This document shows, in pieces, positions 25,581-34,053 of a DNA stretch of 64,000 nucleotides. The stretch is from Methylomonas sp. GTDB lineage: Bacteria; Pseudomonadota; Gammaproteobacteria; Methylococcales; Methylomonadaceae. A program made the position numbers and the translations under genes. The notes beneath the pieces are model-generated. The model saw only the letters and a list, made by a program, of their open reading frames with translations, did not search any database and had not been told where the DNA came from. The stretch is taken from assembly GCF_023228165.1 (NCBI RefSeq), contig NZ_JALOBS010000024.1:12539-76538 (forward strand), written 5' to 3'. The first letter of the stretch is position 1. Each line of letters opens with the position of its first letter.

Positions 25581-27650
25581 ATGGCGGAACCTGCAGCATC
25601 GCCTATTCATTGTGCGCGATGTGGCAAGATTTTCAAATATCACAGTCAATTGCAAAGGCACAATCAGTGCAAAACGCCATGCACGCCAATCCCACAAGAT
25701 AATAAAATAGAAGAAGTGCCATCATTAACTAATTTAGATGACCTTCTTATTCGAGCAATCTACACGCAAGGTGGTGATTTCAAAGATATGCGTCGTCTGC
25801 GTGAAACTTGTACTCGGTTTGCTGAGATATTGCCTATTCCGCGGGAAAAACGCAATTTGACCAATTTATTGATAAATGCAGCAAAAAATAATCACGTAAA
25901 ACTGTGTATCGTCGCAAAAAAGCTCGCCGAAGGCTCGCCTCCAAAGGAGGTGCTCAGTGAAGCCTCGCCTCCAAAGGAGGTGCTCGGCGAGGATGAATTT
26001 TGTGACATGCTTAATGTGGCGGCGCAAAATGGACATGCGGAAATTTGTATTCTTGCGAAGAAATGGGGCGCAACTAATTTTAATGATATGCTTATCGAAG
26101 CCACTAATGGCAGGCATGAAAATGTTTGCATTCTCGCGAAAGAATGGGGTGTGAAACGTTTTGAAACCATGCTTAGTGAAGCCGCGTATTGTGGGCATGA
26201 AGAGTTATGTGTTCTCGCCAAAAAATGGGGCGCAACTAATTTTAATGATATGCTCAATGAAGCCGCGATTGGCGGACACATTGACCTTTGCATTCTCGCC
26301 AAAAAATGGGGTGCGACTGATTTTAGTGGTATGCTATATGGCGCAGCAGCAGGCGGGCATAAGGAATTGTGCATGCTTGCAAGGGAATGGGGCATTGTGC
26401 ATTGCGACGAAGTGTTTTACGCTATGTTCGGCAGGCATAAGGAATCGTACGTTCTCGCCAATGAATGGGAGGATTTCGACAAAATGTTTTACGCCGCGTG
26501 TGGTGGATATAAAGATTTATGTGTTCTGGCAAAAGAATGGGGCGCCACAAATTTCAATATGATGCTTAGTGAAGCCACAAAAGGCGGACAAAGGGATTTA
26601 TGCGCGCTCGCAAGGGAATGGGGTGCAACGAATTTCGATGAGATGCTCGGCATTGCCGCGTGGTACGGACACGAAGATTTATGCATCCTCGCAAGGGAAT
26701 GGGGCGCAACTAATTTCAATTATATGTTATCGTATGCGGCAGTTGGCGGGCATAAAGTGTTGTGTGAATTGGCAATAAACTGGGGAGCAACGGATTTTAA
26801 TTGTATGCTTCGTAGTGCGGCTATCAAAGGACATTCTGAATTATGTGTAATCGCGAAAGGATTAGGCGCAACCGATTTTGACGGCATGCTTCATTCCGCT
26901 GCTGTTTGTGGAGATTTAGATTTATGCCAACTTGCGAAAGAATGGGGCGCAACGGCATTCGATGAAATGCTCCGTGGTGCTGCAAGTGGAGGAGATGAAT
27001 CCGCTTGCGAACTCGCAAAAGAATGGCTCGAAGCATCAAGCGCTACGCGGGAGGGCGTGGCAGATTTTGCCGGAATGCTTCGCAGTGCAGCGGAATATGG
27101 AAAAGAAAACACATGCAATCTTGCAAAAAAATGGCTCTGTGAAGCTCGCCGAAGGCTCGACACCTCCGGTGGAGTCTCGACAACTTCATTGGAGGACGCA
27201 ACTAATGAAATGCTTCGCGTTGCAGCTCAATATGGAAAGAAAAATATCTGTACTCTTGCGAAAGAATGGCTCCACGCAGTGTCGCCGCCGGAGGCGATGC
27301 TCGGCGAAGCCCGCCGAAGGCTCCCCCAGAGGGGTCGCTGCTCCGCAGTGCTCGACACCTCCGGTGGAGCCTCGACAACTTCGTTGGAGGGCATGACAAA
27401 TTTTAATGAAATGCTTTACATTGCTGCTCAATATGGAAAGAAAAAAATCTGTATTCTTGCGAAAGAGTGGGGCATGACAAATTTTAATGAAATGCTTTAT
27501 GGTGCTGCTCGTGGCGGACAAAGAGATTTATGTATTCTCGCCATGGAATGGGGCGCAACTGATATCGATACGATGCGCGCCATTGCGCTCCAATATGGGC
27601 AGCAGACAATTTACGCACTTGCTGAAAAATGGACGCGTGAAAGTAAGTAA
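25581..27650 (+). CDS. Zinc finger, F-box and long ankyrin-like repeat protein
   Basis: 689 residues, the longest of the family. Residues 1-34 hold a CARCGKIFKYHSQLQRHNQ C2HC finger (Cys11, Cys14, His27, Cys34) shared with the methyltransferase at 27744. An F-box-like segment follows (LDDLLIRAIYTQGGDFKDMR then RLRETCTRFAEILPIP), then about twenty 27-residue repeats. Four repeat junctions are interrupted by module sequences (25920, 27023, 27131, 27268), each after the Trp of the repeat or an equivalent Lys-Leu, each keeping frame. The finger may bind DNA or protein. The solenoid probably binds a host target. Confidence 0.8.
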   Translation: MAEPAASPIHCARCGKIFKYHSQLQRHNQCKTPCTPIPQDNKIEEVPSLTNLDDLLIRAIYTQGGDFKDMRRLRETCTRFAEILPIPREKRNLTNLLINAAKNNHVKLCIVAKKLAEGSPPKEVLSEASPPKEVLGEDEFCDMLNVAAQNGHAEICILAKKWGATNFNDMLIEATNGRHENVCILAKEWGVKRFETMLSEAAYCGHEELCVLAKKWGATNFNDMLNEAAIGGHIDLCILAKKWGATDFSGMLYGAAAGGHKELCMLAREWGIVHCDEVFYAMFGRHKESYVLANEWEDFDKMFYAACGGYKDLCVLAKEWGATNFNMMLSEATKGGQRDLCALAREWGATNFDEMLGIAAWYGHEDLCILAREWGATNFNYMLSYAAVGGHKVLCELAINWGATDFNCMLRSAAIKGHSELCVIAKGLGATDFDGMLHSAAVCGDLDLCQLAKEWGATAFDEMLRGAASGGDESACELAKEWLEASSATREGVADFAGMLRSAAEYGKENTCNLAKKWLCEARRRLDTSGGVSTTSLEDATNEMLRVAAQYGKKNICTLAKEWLHAVSPPEAMLGEARRRLPQRGRCSAVLDTSGGASTTSLEGMTNFNEMLYIAAQYGKKKICILAKEWGMTNFNEMLYGAARGGQRDLCILAMEWGATDIDTMRAIALQYGQQTIYALAEKWTRESK
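25920..25985. repeat. Two tandem 30-bp modules, variant
   Basis: AAGCTC, GTGCTC, GTGCTC at 25920, 25950 and 25980, 30 bp apart. The units share GCCTCGCCTCCAAAGGAGG and are translated LAEGSPPKEV and LSEASPPKEV. Confidence 0.85.
27023..27055. repeat. Decayed module after repeat Trp
   Basis: GGCTCGAAGCATCAAGCG then CTACGCGGGAGG, translated LEASSATREG in place of the repeat's GAT. Confidence 0.5.
27131..27195. repeat. Composite module after repeat Trp
   Basis: Type A in the ARRRLDTSGG frame followed by the variant half-unit (STTSLED). Same composite as 24037 and 34582. Confidence 0.8.
27268..27390. repeat. Nested modules, about 120 bp
   Basis: After KEW the insertion translates as LHAVSPPEAMLGEARRRL then PQRGRCSAVLDTSGG then ASTTSLEG. 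It looks like a type A unit into which another GC-rich unit (CCCCAGAGGGGTCGCTGCTC) was inserted between its two halves. Total length remains a multiple of three. Confidence 0.75.
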
Positions 27651-27743
27651 GTCGCTAAATAATGGTGCAGTATTATTTTTTGGTGCAAAAACCGGAGAAT
27701 CGTCTTTAATAAATTGAAATCACAATTAAACAAAGATATACTA

Positions 27744-28928
27744 ATGGCAGACTCCGTGGCGCAATCTACAACATGCGCGTTATGCGGCAAGATTTTCAAA
27801 TATCGCAGTCATTTGCAAAAACACAATCAGCGTAAAACGCCATGTGCGATTCGCGCGCCGATTTCGCAAGATAGAAATCTCGCGCAAAGTGCCGAAAGCG
27901 GATTAGAAGAAAAATTATCGCGCTTGAGTCTCGCGTCGCGCGAAGATATTCATCCGCCGCTAAAATGGCTCGGCGGAAAATCGCAAATCCTCGAAGAAAT
28001 CATCGGCGCGTTTCCGGAAAATTTCATCAGCACATTCTTAGCAAATCACTTCGCGTATCGCGAACCATTTTTAGGCGGCGGAAGCGTGCTGATTGGATTT
28101 CTACAGCGAATACGCAGCAACGGCATCATCGCCGATTACCAAAATCGCGCGAATGGACGAATATTCGCGAGTGATATCAATCCGCATCTTATTAATTTTT
28201 ATAAATGTATTCAAGTCGGTTTGCCCGCGTTCGTTGATGCGCTGCGACAAATTGCGAATGAATTCAGCGATTGCCCCGATATTGCCGAGGCACAAATGGT
28301 TAATGCGAAAGCCGCCGCAGCAAAACAAAGTAAAGATGAATATTATTATGCCATCCGCGACAGATTCAATGAGAACGCCGAAGGATCGACCCCTCCGGGG
28401 GAGCGTATCGGCGATGGTGCGAATCACGCGGCGCAATTCTATTTCTTGAATCACATCGGCTTTCGCGGCGTTTATCGCGAGAATAGCAGTGGCAAATTTA
28501 ATGTGCCATACGGGCATTATAAAAACGCGATTCTCATTTCGGGCGAAATAGAAGAGAATTTCCGGCGATTATCAGAGTTATTTCAGCCGGTAATATTCTC
28601 TGTTCGCCAATTTGACGCCGCGATTCAAGATGCCACAGCCGGCGATTTCATCTATTTGGATCCGCCTTATGTGCAAGAAAATGCAACATCATTTACATCT
28701 TATTCTGCGGCGGGATTTAATGATACAACGCACCAGCGATTATTCGATATGATTCACGTATGCAGCGATAAAAAGATTCGCGTATTGTTAAGCAATTCCG
28801 CCACAAAAAAAGTATGCGATGCATTCGTGAATGACGCGCGATTTCGCATTCGCGAGATTATATGCCGGCGCGCTATTAATTCGCAAAATCCCGCTGCAAC
28901 AGCGCGAGAATTACTCATTTCGAATTAG
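27744..28928 (+). CDS. dam: Dam-type DNA adenine-N6 methyltransferase with N-terminal zinc finger
   Basis: 394 residues from the ATG at 27744. Residues 11-34 are a C2HC finger nearly identical to that of the gene at 25581. The catalytic part has the alpha-class Dam order: PPLKWLGGKSQIL (motif X), REPFLGGGSV (SAM-binding motif I, Gly111), a recognition segment, then YLDPPYV (motif IV, Asp306) and LLSNSATKKV. It transfers methyl from SAM to adenine; family members usually act on GATC, but specificity is not proven here. A module insertion (ENAEGSTPPGER) lies before motif IV. It ends 14 bases inside the convergent nuclease gene. Confidence 0.9.
   Translation: MADSVAQSTTCALCGKIFKYRSHLQKHNQRKTPCAIRAPISQDRNLAQSAESGLEEKLSRLSLASREDIHPPLKWLGGKSQILEEIIGAFPENFISTFLANHFAYREPFLGGGSVLIGFLQRIRSNGIIADYQNRANGRIFASDINPHLINFYKCIQVGLPAFVDALRQIANEFSDCPDIAEAQMVNAKAAAAKQSKDEYYYAIRDRFNENAEGSTPPGERIGDGANHAAQFYFLNHIGFRGVYRENSSGKFNVPYGHYKNAILISGEIEENFRRLSELFQPVIFSVRQFDAAIQDATAGDFIYLDPPYVQENATSFTSYSAAGFNDTTHQRLFDMIHVCSDKKIRVLLSNSATKKVCDAFVNDARFRIREIICRRAINSQNPAATARELLISN
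28378..28413. repeat. Degenerate 30-bp module in methyltransferase
   Basis: GCCGAAGGATCGACCCC then TCCGGGGGAGCG, translated AEGSTPPGER. Boundary hexamers have decayed. Confidence 0.6.
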
Positions 28929-29889
28929 CAATAGTGCCGATTAAGTCGCTTGCGCCGAGAAATTCTATTTGATTCTCTTTGAAAAACTTTAAAAATTTTA
29001 TTTTTTGCGAACACACTGTCCGTACTTTATCGTGCGATATGTTGAATATTTGTGTGTCAGATTCAGGAAGATTTCCATATTGTTCTCGGCAAATTTTCTC
29101 AGCACCACCAATGCATATAATGCGTAGTGGTTTTCCATATAATTCTGGTATATCTGCATATTTGAATGGAACTCCGAGTATTTTTTCGCCGGCAGTTCCA
29201 GTAGTAAAGAATGTTTCGGCTTTTGCCTCCCAAATAAAGTTTGTTGTTTCAACATCTGGTTTATGATGCTGTTTTACTTCCGGTTTGAGAAGTGTCATAT
29301 GAAGTAACAAACATAATTCTTCGCAAATATATTCGCCAAATTTATTTGTCCATTGTTGCGCAAGTTGTAAATCGGGGCGTTTTATTTTCATTACTTTCCT
29401 TCCCCATACATCTTCATTGGCTTTCATCTGTGATTGTATCAATTGTTTTGTTTTGGCAATACTTTGAGGAAGAAATGATAAATCACCTATAAGCCATCGA
29501 AGTACCTCGCGATTTGCAAGAAGAATAATTTGCGGATTATTTATCTTTTGTACCACATTTATAAATTTATCGATAATGATTGATAATATTTGCTGTGTTA
29601 CATTGGTATCTGAAATACTTGTTAATGGTTTTGCACATGAGATAATAACTGTTTCATTGGAAGTTTTACTCGATGATTCCATAAGTTGAGATATGGCGGT
29701 CACTTGACCAGGCGTATCACTTTGTTTCTTTGGTATTTCTATTTTTGGGATTATGCGCGGAATTGTGACAATTTGCGAAACTTGACCGCATGTTTTTCTA
29801 TTATGTCCTTTCTTTCCGCAAATAGAACACGGCATTTTTTGCATATGATGTTTATACTTTACTGGCATTTCAATTTTTACAGTATTCAT
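28915..29889 (-). CDS. Probable PD-(D/E)xK restriction endonuclease with CCHC knuckle
   Basis: 324 residues. Near the N-terminus CSICGKKGHNRKTC is a CCHC zinc knuckle. Around residues 208-222 KPDVETTNFIWEAKAE fits the PD...(D/E)xK nuclease core, followed by GTAGEKILGVPFKYADIPEL and a beta-strand LRIICIGG, as in type II restriction enzymes. It is tail to tail with the Dam-type methyltransferase, overlapping by 14 bases, the usual arrangement of a type II restriction-modification pair. Marseilleviruses and chloroviruses are known to carry such pairs, which can degrade host or competitor DNA. The target sequence is inferred only from its partner. Confidence 0.75.
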   Translation of the reverse strand: MNTVKIEMPVKYKHHMQKMPCSICGKKGHNRKTCGQVSQIVTIPRIIPKIEIPKKQSDTPGQVTAISQLMESSSKTSNETVIISCAKPLTSISDTNVTQQILSIIIDKFINVVQKINNPQIILLANREVLRWLIGDLSFLPQSIAKTKQLIQSQMKANEDVWGRKVMKIKRPDLQLAQQWTNKFGEYICEELCLLLHMTLLKPEVKQHHKPDVETTNFIWEAKAETFFTTGTAGEKILGVPFKYADIPELYGKPLRIICIGGAEKICREQYGNLPESDTQIFNISHDKVRTVCSQKIKFLKFFKENQIEFLGASDLIGTIANSK

Positions 29890-30005
29890 TGGTCGTTAAG
29901 AATTATTACAATGACTGAAACTTATTACAAAACAAATAAGTAACGGTGATAAATCACGTATATGAAACTGAGTATTTTCGAAATACATAGAGCGTTCACT
30001 ATAAA

Positions 30006-31445
30006 ATGGATCCAATGTTACGAAGAGAATTAGTTCCATATGAGTCCACTAAGGCGCGATTCGAGCAGACTGTATTTTTCTGTGAAGAAGATGCGATGGT
30101 TTATGAGATTATCCATAGCCCAGATGATTACGAATTAAGAGCGCGCACTTACCAAGCGTTCTCCATCGTTTATAGACCAATAAAATACTCAAAGTTTGAT
30201 GAGCACCATAGTTTGAAGAAATTTCGATTCATTAATAAATGGATAAAAGATCCAAATCGGCGGCGTTATGCGCGATTAACTTTTGCGCCTCCGCCGCTTA
30301 TTCCCCGAGATGATGAATTTAATCGATGGTTAGGGTTTTATATTGAGCAATATCCAATTCCACCAGCGGAAGACACTGTCGCGTGTGAAGGATGCCAATT
30401 ACTGATTCGCCACATACGGCTAATGACAAATAACGATGAGATATTATTTCGCTATATGTGGTTATGGTTTGCGGATATGGTTAAATTTCCTGGCAAACAA
30501 TCTCGCATAATGTTCGTGTTACACAGCAATGCTCAGCAAATAGGCAAATCGCTTTTATACAGTATTTTCGAAAATCTATTTGGTAAATCATTGGCGATAA
30601 GTATCGATAATCCGAATTCCATTTTTGGCAAATTTAACTCGATAATTAGTGATAAATTGCTAATTTGTCTTGAAGAATTTGGTATATTATTATCAAGGGC
30701 GGATGAAACGCGAAGTCATATGGATATTTTACATGAAACAGAAGGATTCGCGAATCGAATGAGATATCTCATTACGCGAAGAGGCTTAACGGTGCGTGAA
30801 AAAAATAGGTCACAATATGATATGCCAAATTATTCGCGTTATTTAATGTGTACAAGCTCGATGAGAGCGCAATCACTTCCTGTTGATGAACGTATTTTCG
30901 CAATACCCGTGCATTGTCAACGGCAAGCGGATTCGTATTATTTCGCCGTTGCTGCAGCCGCAAAAAATATACAAGCACTTCGACTGCTATTTGAGATGCT
31001 AAAAAATGAACCGGAAGCTACCGAAGACCTGGATTTGGTTGCAATTCGCCCGAATACCGACACAGAAGAAGAGGAGCTCGGCGAAGCCTCGACGCCTTCG
31101 GCGGAGCTCGAAGAAGAGTATGAAGCGCGCGAGCCGATTCCACCGGAGATTCGCTTTTTCTGCAATTTTATTCGCGAGCAATATGCGCGTAATCAAGGAA
31201 ATATAAGATTCTTAATAACGCACCAGGACCTTTACGCAAAATACACAGAGCAGGCTGCCGCTAATGGCACGCATATTATATCTTCGATACAAATGAGTAA
31301 AAGCATCAGGTCATTGATGAATGACGCGCCAGAAACCGAATGCGGAATTAGGTCATTCATTTCGAGCGGATATCGCAAATATGATATAAATTTGCCGCTC
31401 GCAATAAATTGGTTAACAGAAAAAGGTCTTATTGAGCACAGATAA
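30006..31445 (+). CDS. SF3 helicase, N-terminally truncated paralogue of the gene at 3297
   Basis: 479 residues aligning with residue 325 onward of the longer protein: MDPMLRRELVPYEST against LDPSLLDPSEGIDSYEQ, KWIKDPNRRRYARLTFAPPP, MWLWFADMVKFPGKQSRIM, Walker A SNAQQIGKSLLYSIF, Walker B LLICLEEFG, RYLMCTSS. The polymerase-like half is absent and the ATG sits at the domain boundary. It keeps the C-terminal DINLPLAINWLTEKGLIEHR that the longer copy has lost to a frameshift. A type A 30-bp module at 31074-31109 gives ELGEASTPSAEL in an acidic loop. Confidence 0.85.
   Translation: MDPMLRRELVPYESTKARFEQTVFFCEEDAMVYEIIHSPDDYELRARTYQAFSIVYRPIKYSKFDEHHSLKKFRFINKWIKDPNRRRYARLTFAPPPLIPRDDEFNRWLGFYIEQYPIPPAEDTVACEGCQLLIRHIRLMTNNDEILFRYMWLWFADMVKFPGKQSRIMFVLHSNAQQIGKSLLYSIFENLFGKSLAISIDNPNSIFGKFNSIISDKLLICLEEFGILLSRADETRSHMDILHETEGFANRMRYLITRRGLTVREKNRSQYDMPNYSRYLMCTSSMRAQSLPVDERIFAIPVHCQRQADSYYFAVAAAAKNIQALRLLFEMLKNEPEATEDLDLVAIRPNTDTEEEELGEASTPSAELEEEYEAREPIPPEIRFFCNFIREQYARNQGNIRFLITHQDLYAKYTEQAAANGTHIISSIQMSKSIRSLMNDAPETECGIRSFISSGYRKYDINLPLAINWLTEKGLIEHR
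31074..31109. repeat. 30-bp module, type A, in frame in helicase
   Basis: GAGCTC at 31074 and 31104, 30 bp apart, core GGCGAAGCCTCGAC. The paralogue at 3297 has no insertion at the equivalent place. Confidence 0.9.
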
Positions 31446-31481
31446 ATGGCACACTTATTCAAATCAAGATTATTTTTTTGC

Positions 31482-31546
31482 GAACTCCCGCGTAGCGGTT
31501 GAGGCTCCGCCGAACTCGCCGAGGGCTCGACGGCTCCGCCGAACTG
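31482..31546. repeat. Two modules of 30 and 29 bp, intergenic
   Basis: GAACTC at 31482 and 31512, GAACTG at 31541. The first unit (type B) is 30 bp, the second 29 bp. Outside genes the strict 30-bp length is relaxed. Confidence 0.8.
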
Positions 31547-31629
31547 AAATCTTCCCGCACTTAAATTCTAACAAAAAAAGAACCACAATGCCCCCAGTTC
31601 CAGTTGGATTATTTTTCTTCAAATCTGTG

Positions 31630-32976
31630 CTATTTCGCGATTTTCTCAAGAAAGCGCGCGGCACGCATATCAGGGCGCAATAAACGCGCATCTGGCAAAT
31701 TTCCAATGATAATCAGCCCATCAGTCGTCACTGCGCGAGAAAGCGCGACATAAAATTGCCCTTTTTCGAAAATGCCGCTCGCGCAGACGCAAATATTCGG
31801 GATTGACATTCCTTGCGATTTATGGATTGTTATTGCCCACGCGAGCAAGAGCGGAATCTGCGTGCGCTGAGCGATTATTTTGCCCGCTTGTTTGATTCGC
31901 CACGTATTCGGCTCGGCGACATCATCTATTTCGGCGATTACTTTTTTTCCATCGACAAATCTCGTAACCTCATATTTCACAATAGGATATCCATCTTGCG
32001 TATATCCAGTAACAACGCCAGTTGCCCCATTAACCAATCCACAACATTGATCTTTATTAATAAGCAATATCACTCGCGCCCCAATGCGCAACACTAATTT
32101 TACCGGCGCGATTAGTTGCTCCAGAAGATGGCTATTATTTCCACGAGCACTATCCGCGGCATCGAAAACTTTCTCGGATTCTGCAGGGAGCGCAGATAAT
32201 TCTTTAATATTCATAGATTCCGCTTTATCGCGGCGCGAGAAAAGGCAGACTTTATTCGCGATTTCCGCGCCAGCGCAGCTGGTGCTTCTCCGCCGCGATA
32301 TGAGGAAAGCATTTCCTTTTGGCGTAATCCTGCCGCGGCGAATCTCTGCCAAGAATTCCACGAGATCCGGCTCACGCTGGCGAAAAATCTCGCGCAAAAT
32401 GAAGAAACGATTTTCCATTAACGCAAGCCACCGTGCACTTTCGAAAATAAATTGTGATGCGCCGCTATCGCGTGATATTGGCGGCAATTGATAGAAATCA
32501 CCGCTGCAGATTAATTGAATGCCACCAAACTGGAGAAGATTTCCTCGCAACTGTTTGGCAATTTCATCAAATTTATCGAATAATTCTGCGTTAATCATGG
32601 AGCATTCATCGAGAATAAGCACTGCCGCTGATTTAATTCTGTCGCGCGCTTCTCTTTTATATGGGCGATTAAGAATTTTTATAAGATCGCCAATTTCTTC
32701 ATTTGCCAATCCAACGCCGAAGAACCAATGCAGAGTGGTTCCGCCGATTGCACATGCGGCGATTCCGGTTGCCGCGGTTGTGAAAACGCGTTCTTTGCCG
32801 CATTTTTCGCACAAGGCTTCGATTATTTTGCTCAAAAGAAAAGATTTACCGCTTCCTGCGCAGCCAGTTAGGAATAATGATTTGCCCGCCAGCGCGCATT
32901 CAAACGCCGCCATTTGCGAGGGCGATAAGGTTAGACGCTGCGTTGCTTCAAGCGCTTCGCATCGTGGATCTGCCAT
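31630..32976 (-). CDS. PIF1: PIF1-like SF1 DNA helicase
   Basis: 448 residues with the full motif set of PIF1/RecD-like 5'-3' helicases: motif I LTGCAGSGKSFLL, Ia TTAATGIAACAIGGTTLHWF, motif II LILDECSM, motif III CSGDFYQLPP, IV REIFRQ, then GARVILLINKD and GLVNGATGVVTGY, motif V ITIHKSQGMS and VI FYVALSRAVT. It would act in viral replication or recombination, unwinding forks or G-quadruplexes. It lies convergent with the helicase paralogue at 30006. Confidence 0.95.
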   Translation of the reverse strand: MADPRCEALEATQRLTLSPSQMAAFECALAGKSLFLTGCAGSGKSFLLSKIIEALCEKCGKERVFTTAATGIAACAIGGTTLHWFFGVGLANEEIGDLIKILNRPYKREARDRIKSAAVLILDECSMINAELFDKFDEIAKQLRGNLLQFGGIQLICSGDFYQLPPISRDSGASQFIFESARWLALMENRFFILREIFRQREPDLVEFLAEIRRGRITPKGNAFLISRRRSTSCAGAEIANKVCLFSRRDKAESMNIKELSALPAESEKVFDAADSARGNNSHLLEQLIAPVKLVLRIGARVILLINKDQCCGLVNGATGVVTGYTQDGYPIVKYEVTRFVDGKKVIAEIDDVAEPNTWRIKQAGKIIAQRTQIPLLLAWAITIHKSQGMSIPNICVCASGIFEKGQFYVALSRAVTTDGLIIIGNLPDARLLRPDMRAARFLEKIAK

Positions 32977-33086
32977 CTCCTATTCTTGTTAATATTACTA
33001 TTCATTTTATTACTGTGTTAAAGGTAAAACATAAAGCAGCTCGCAAGCTTTTTAAACGACATCTTAGCCATTGCTATATAATCGCT

Positions 33087-33923
33087 ATGGATCACAGAAT
33101 AATCCACGAGGTGCCAATCACGGGCAGAGCCGAAGGTAATCTTATATGTGTAACTGAAGGTGCTTCAATTTCGCAAATATTTCCACGTGAATTGCGCGTT
33201 TATTGCGCGAATGACGAAGTCGATCCATCCGGAAGCGCGCGTTTGGAGGTTGAAATTCTGGATGAAGTCGCTGAAGGCAAGAAAATATCAATCGGCAAAT
33301 TAATCGTCGAAGGTTTCTCTTGCCGAAAAAATCACGAGAGCGTGTATAAATTCGATGCAATGCCATTTACTAAATTTGCCGATATGAGGTGGTTTACTAT
33401 CACACTGGCGAATAGCCGAAAAACAGATGGATTTGAATTTGTATTCGTGTTTGATGAATATTATCCTAATGAAGAACGCCGCGCGATATATGAAGCCCGT
33501 GGTCAATTAAAGACTGCTGCGACATACGGATCTCGTGAGGACTGTATCACTGCCAAAAATAACGGCGCAACTAATTTTGATGAAATGCTTCGATGCGCTG
33601 CGAAAAGTGGGGAACGAGAAATATGCACACTCGCAAAGGAATGGGGCGCAACTGATTTTGAAGGAGTGCTGCATTATGCCGCATTTCGCGGAGATTTAGA
33701 TTTATGTGTCCTCGCAAAGGAATGGGGCGCAAATTGTTTCGATGACATGATTTGTTCTGCTGCTGAAGGCGGGCATAAAAATCTTTGTATCCTTGCGAAA
33801 GAATGGGGCGCTGCTTATTTTGATGAAATGATTCTCGGCGCGTTTCAATACAAACACAGGGACATAATTAATTTGGCGAAAGAATGGGGTTTTGACTGCG
33901 ATTATCTCGAGCGGAATATTTAA
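33087..33923 (+). CDS. Ankyrin-like repeat protein with a novel N-terminal domain
   Basis: 278 residues from the ATG at 33087; earlier in-frame Mets lie inside the oppositely oriented helicase gene. Residues 1-130 form a beta-rich domain unlike the F-box of the other members (PITGRAEGNLICVTEGASIS, FDAMPFTKFADMRWFTITLA). About five 27-residue repeats follow (KEWGATDFEGVLHYAAFRGD and so on). The combination suggests exchange of N-terminal domains on a common solenoid. Confidence 0.7.
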   Translation: MDHRIIHEVPITGRAEGNLICVTEGASISQIFPRELRVYCANDEVDPSGSARLEVEILDEVAEGKKISIGKLIVEGFSCRKNHESVYKFDAMPFTKFADMRWFTITLANSRKTDGFEFVFVFDEYYPNEERRAIYEARGQLKTAATYGSREDCITAKNNGATNFDEMLRCAAKSGEREICTLAKEWGATDFEGVLHYAAFRGDLDLCVLAKEWGANCFDDMICSAAEGGHKNLCILAKEWGAAYFDEMILGAFQYKHRDIINLAKEWGFDCDYLERNI

Positions 33924-33977
33924 TAATATCCGGAGTCAATGAACACGGTTTAAAAACACGGCGCGAGGTGTTGTATT

Positions 33978-33993
33978 TTATTTTTTTTGAATT
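33978..33993 (+). promoter_or_regulatory. T-rich GAA motif, upstream copy
   Basis: TTATTTTTTTTGAATT, about 60 bases before the ATG at 34054; a second copy at 34019 is closer. Confidence 0.4.
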
Positions 33994-34018
33994 TGGCTCA
34001 ATGTAAAGAATATCCGTA

Positions 34019-34033
34019 TTTCTTTTTTTGAAC
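34019..34033 (+). promoter_or_regulatory. T7-GAA promoter motif for the gene at 34054
   Basis: TTTCTTTTTTTGAAC, 20 bases before the ATG. Confidence 0.65.
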
Positions 34034-34053
34034 CGATAAGATTCTTAAAGATA

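Noticed and set aside
27744..29889. Depletion of GATC as a sign of restriction pressure
   Set aside because: GATC is present at many places in the window, so avoidance is not evident by eye; a proper count against expectation is needed.
31588..31683. 31-codon frame between two helicase genes
   Set aside because: It overlaps the 3' end of the PIF1 gene and has no promoter motif.
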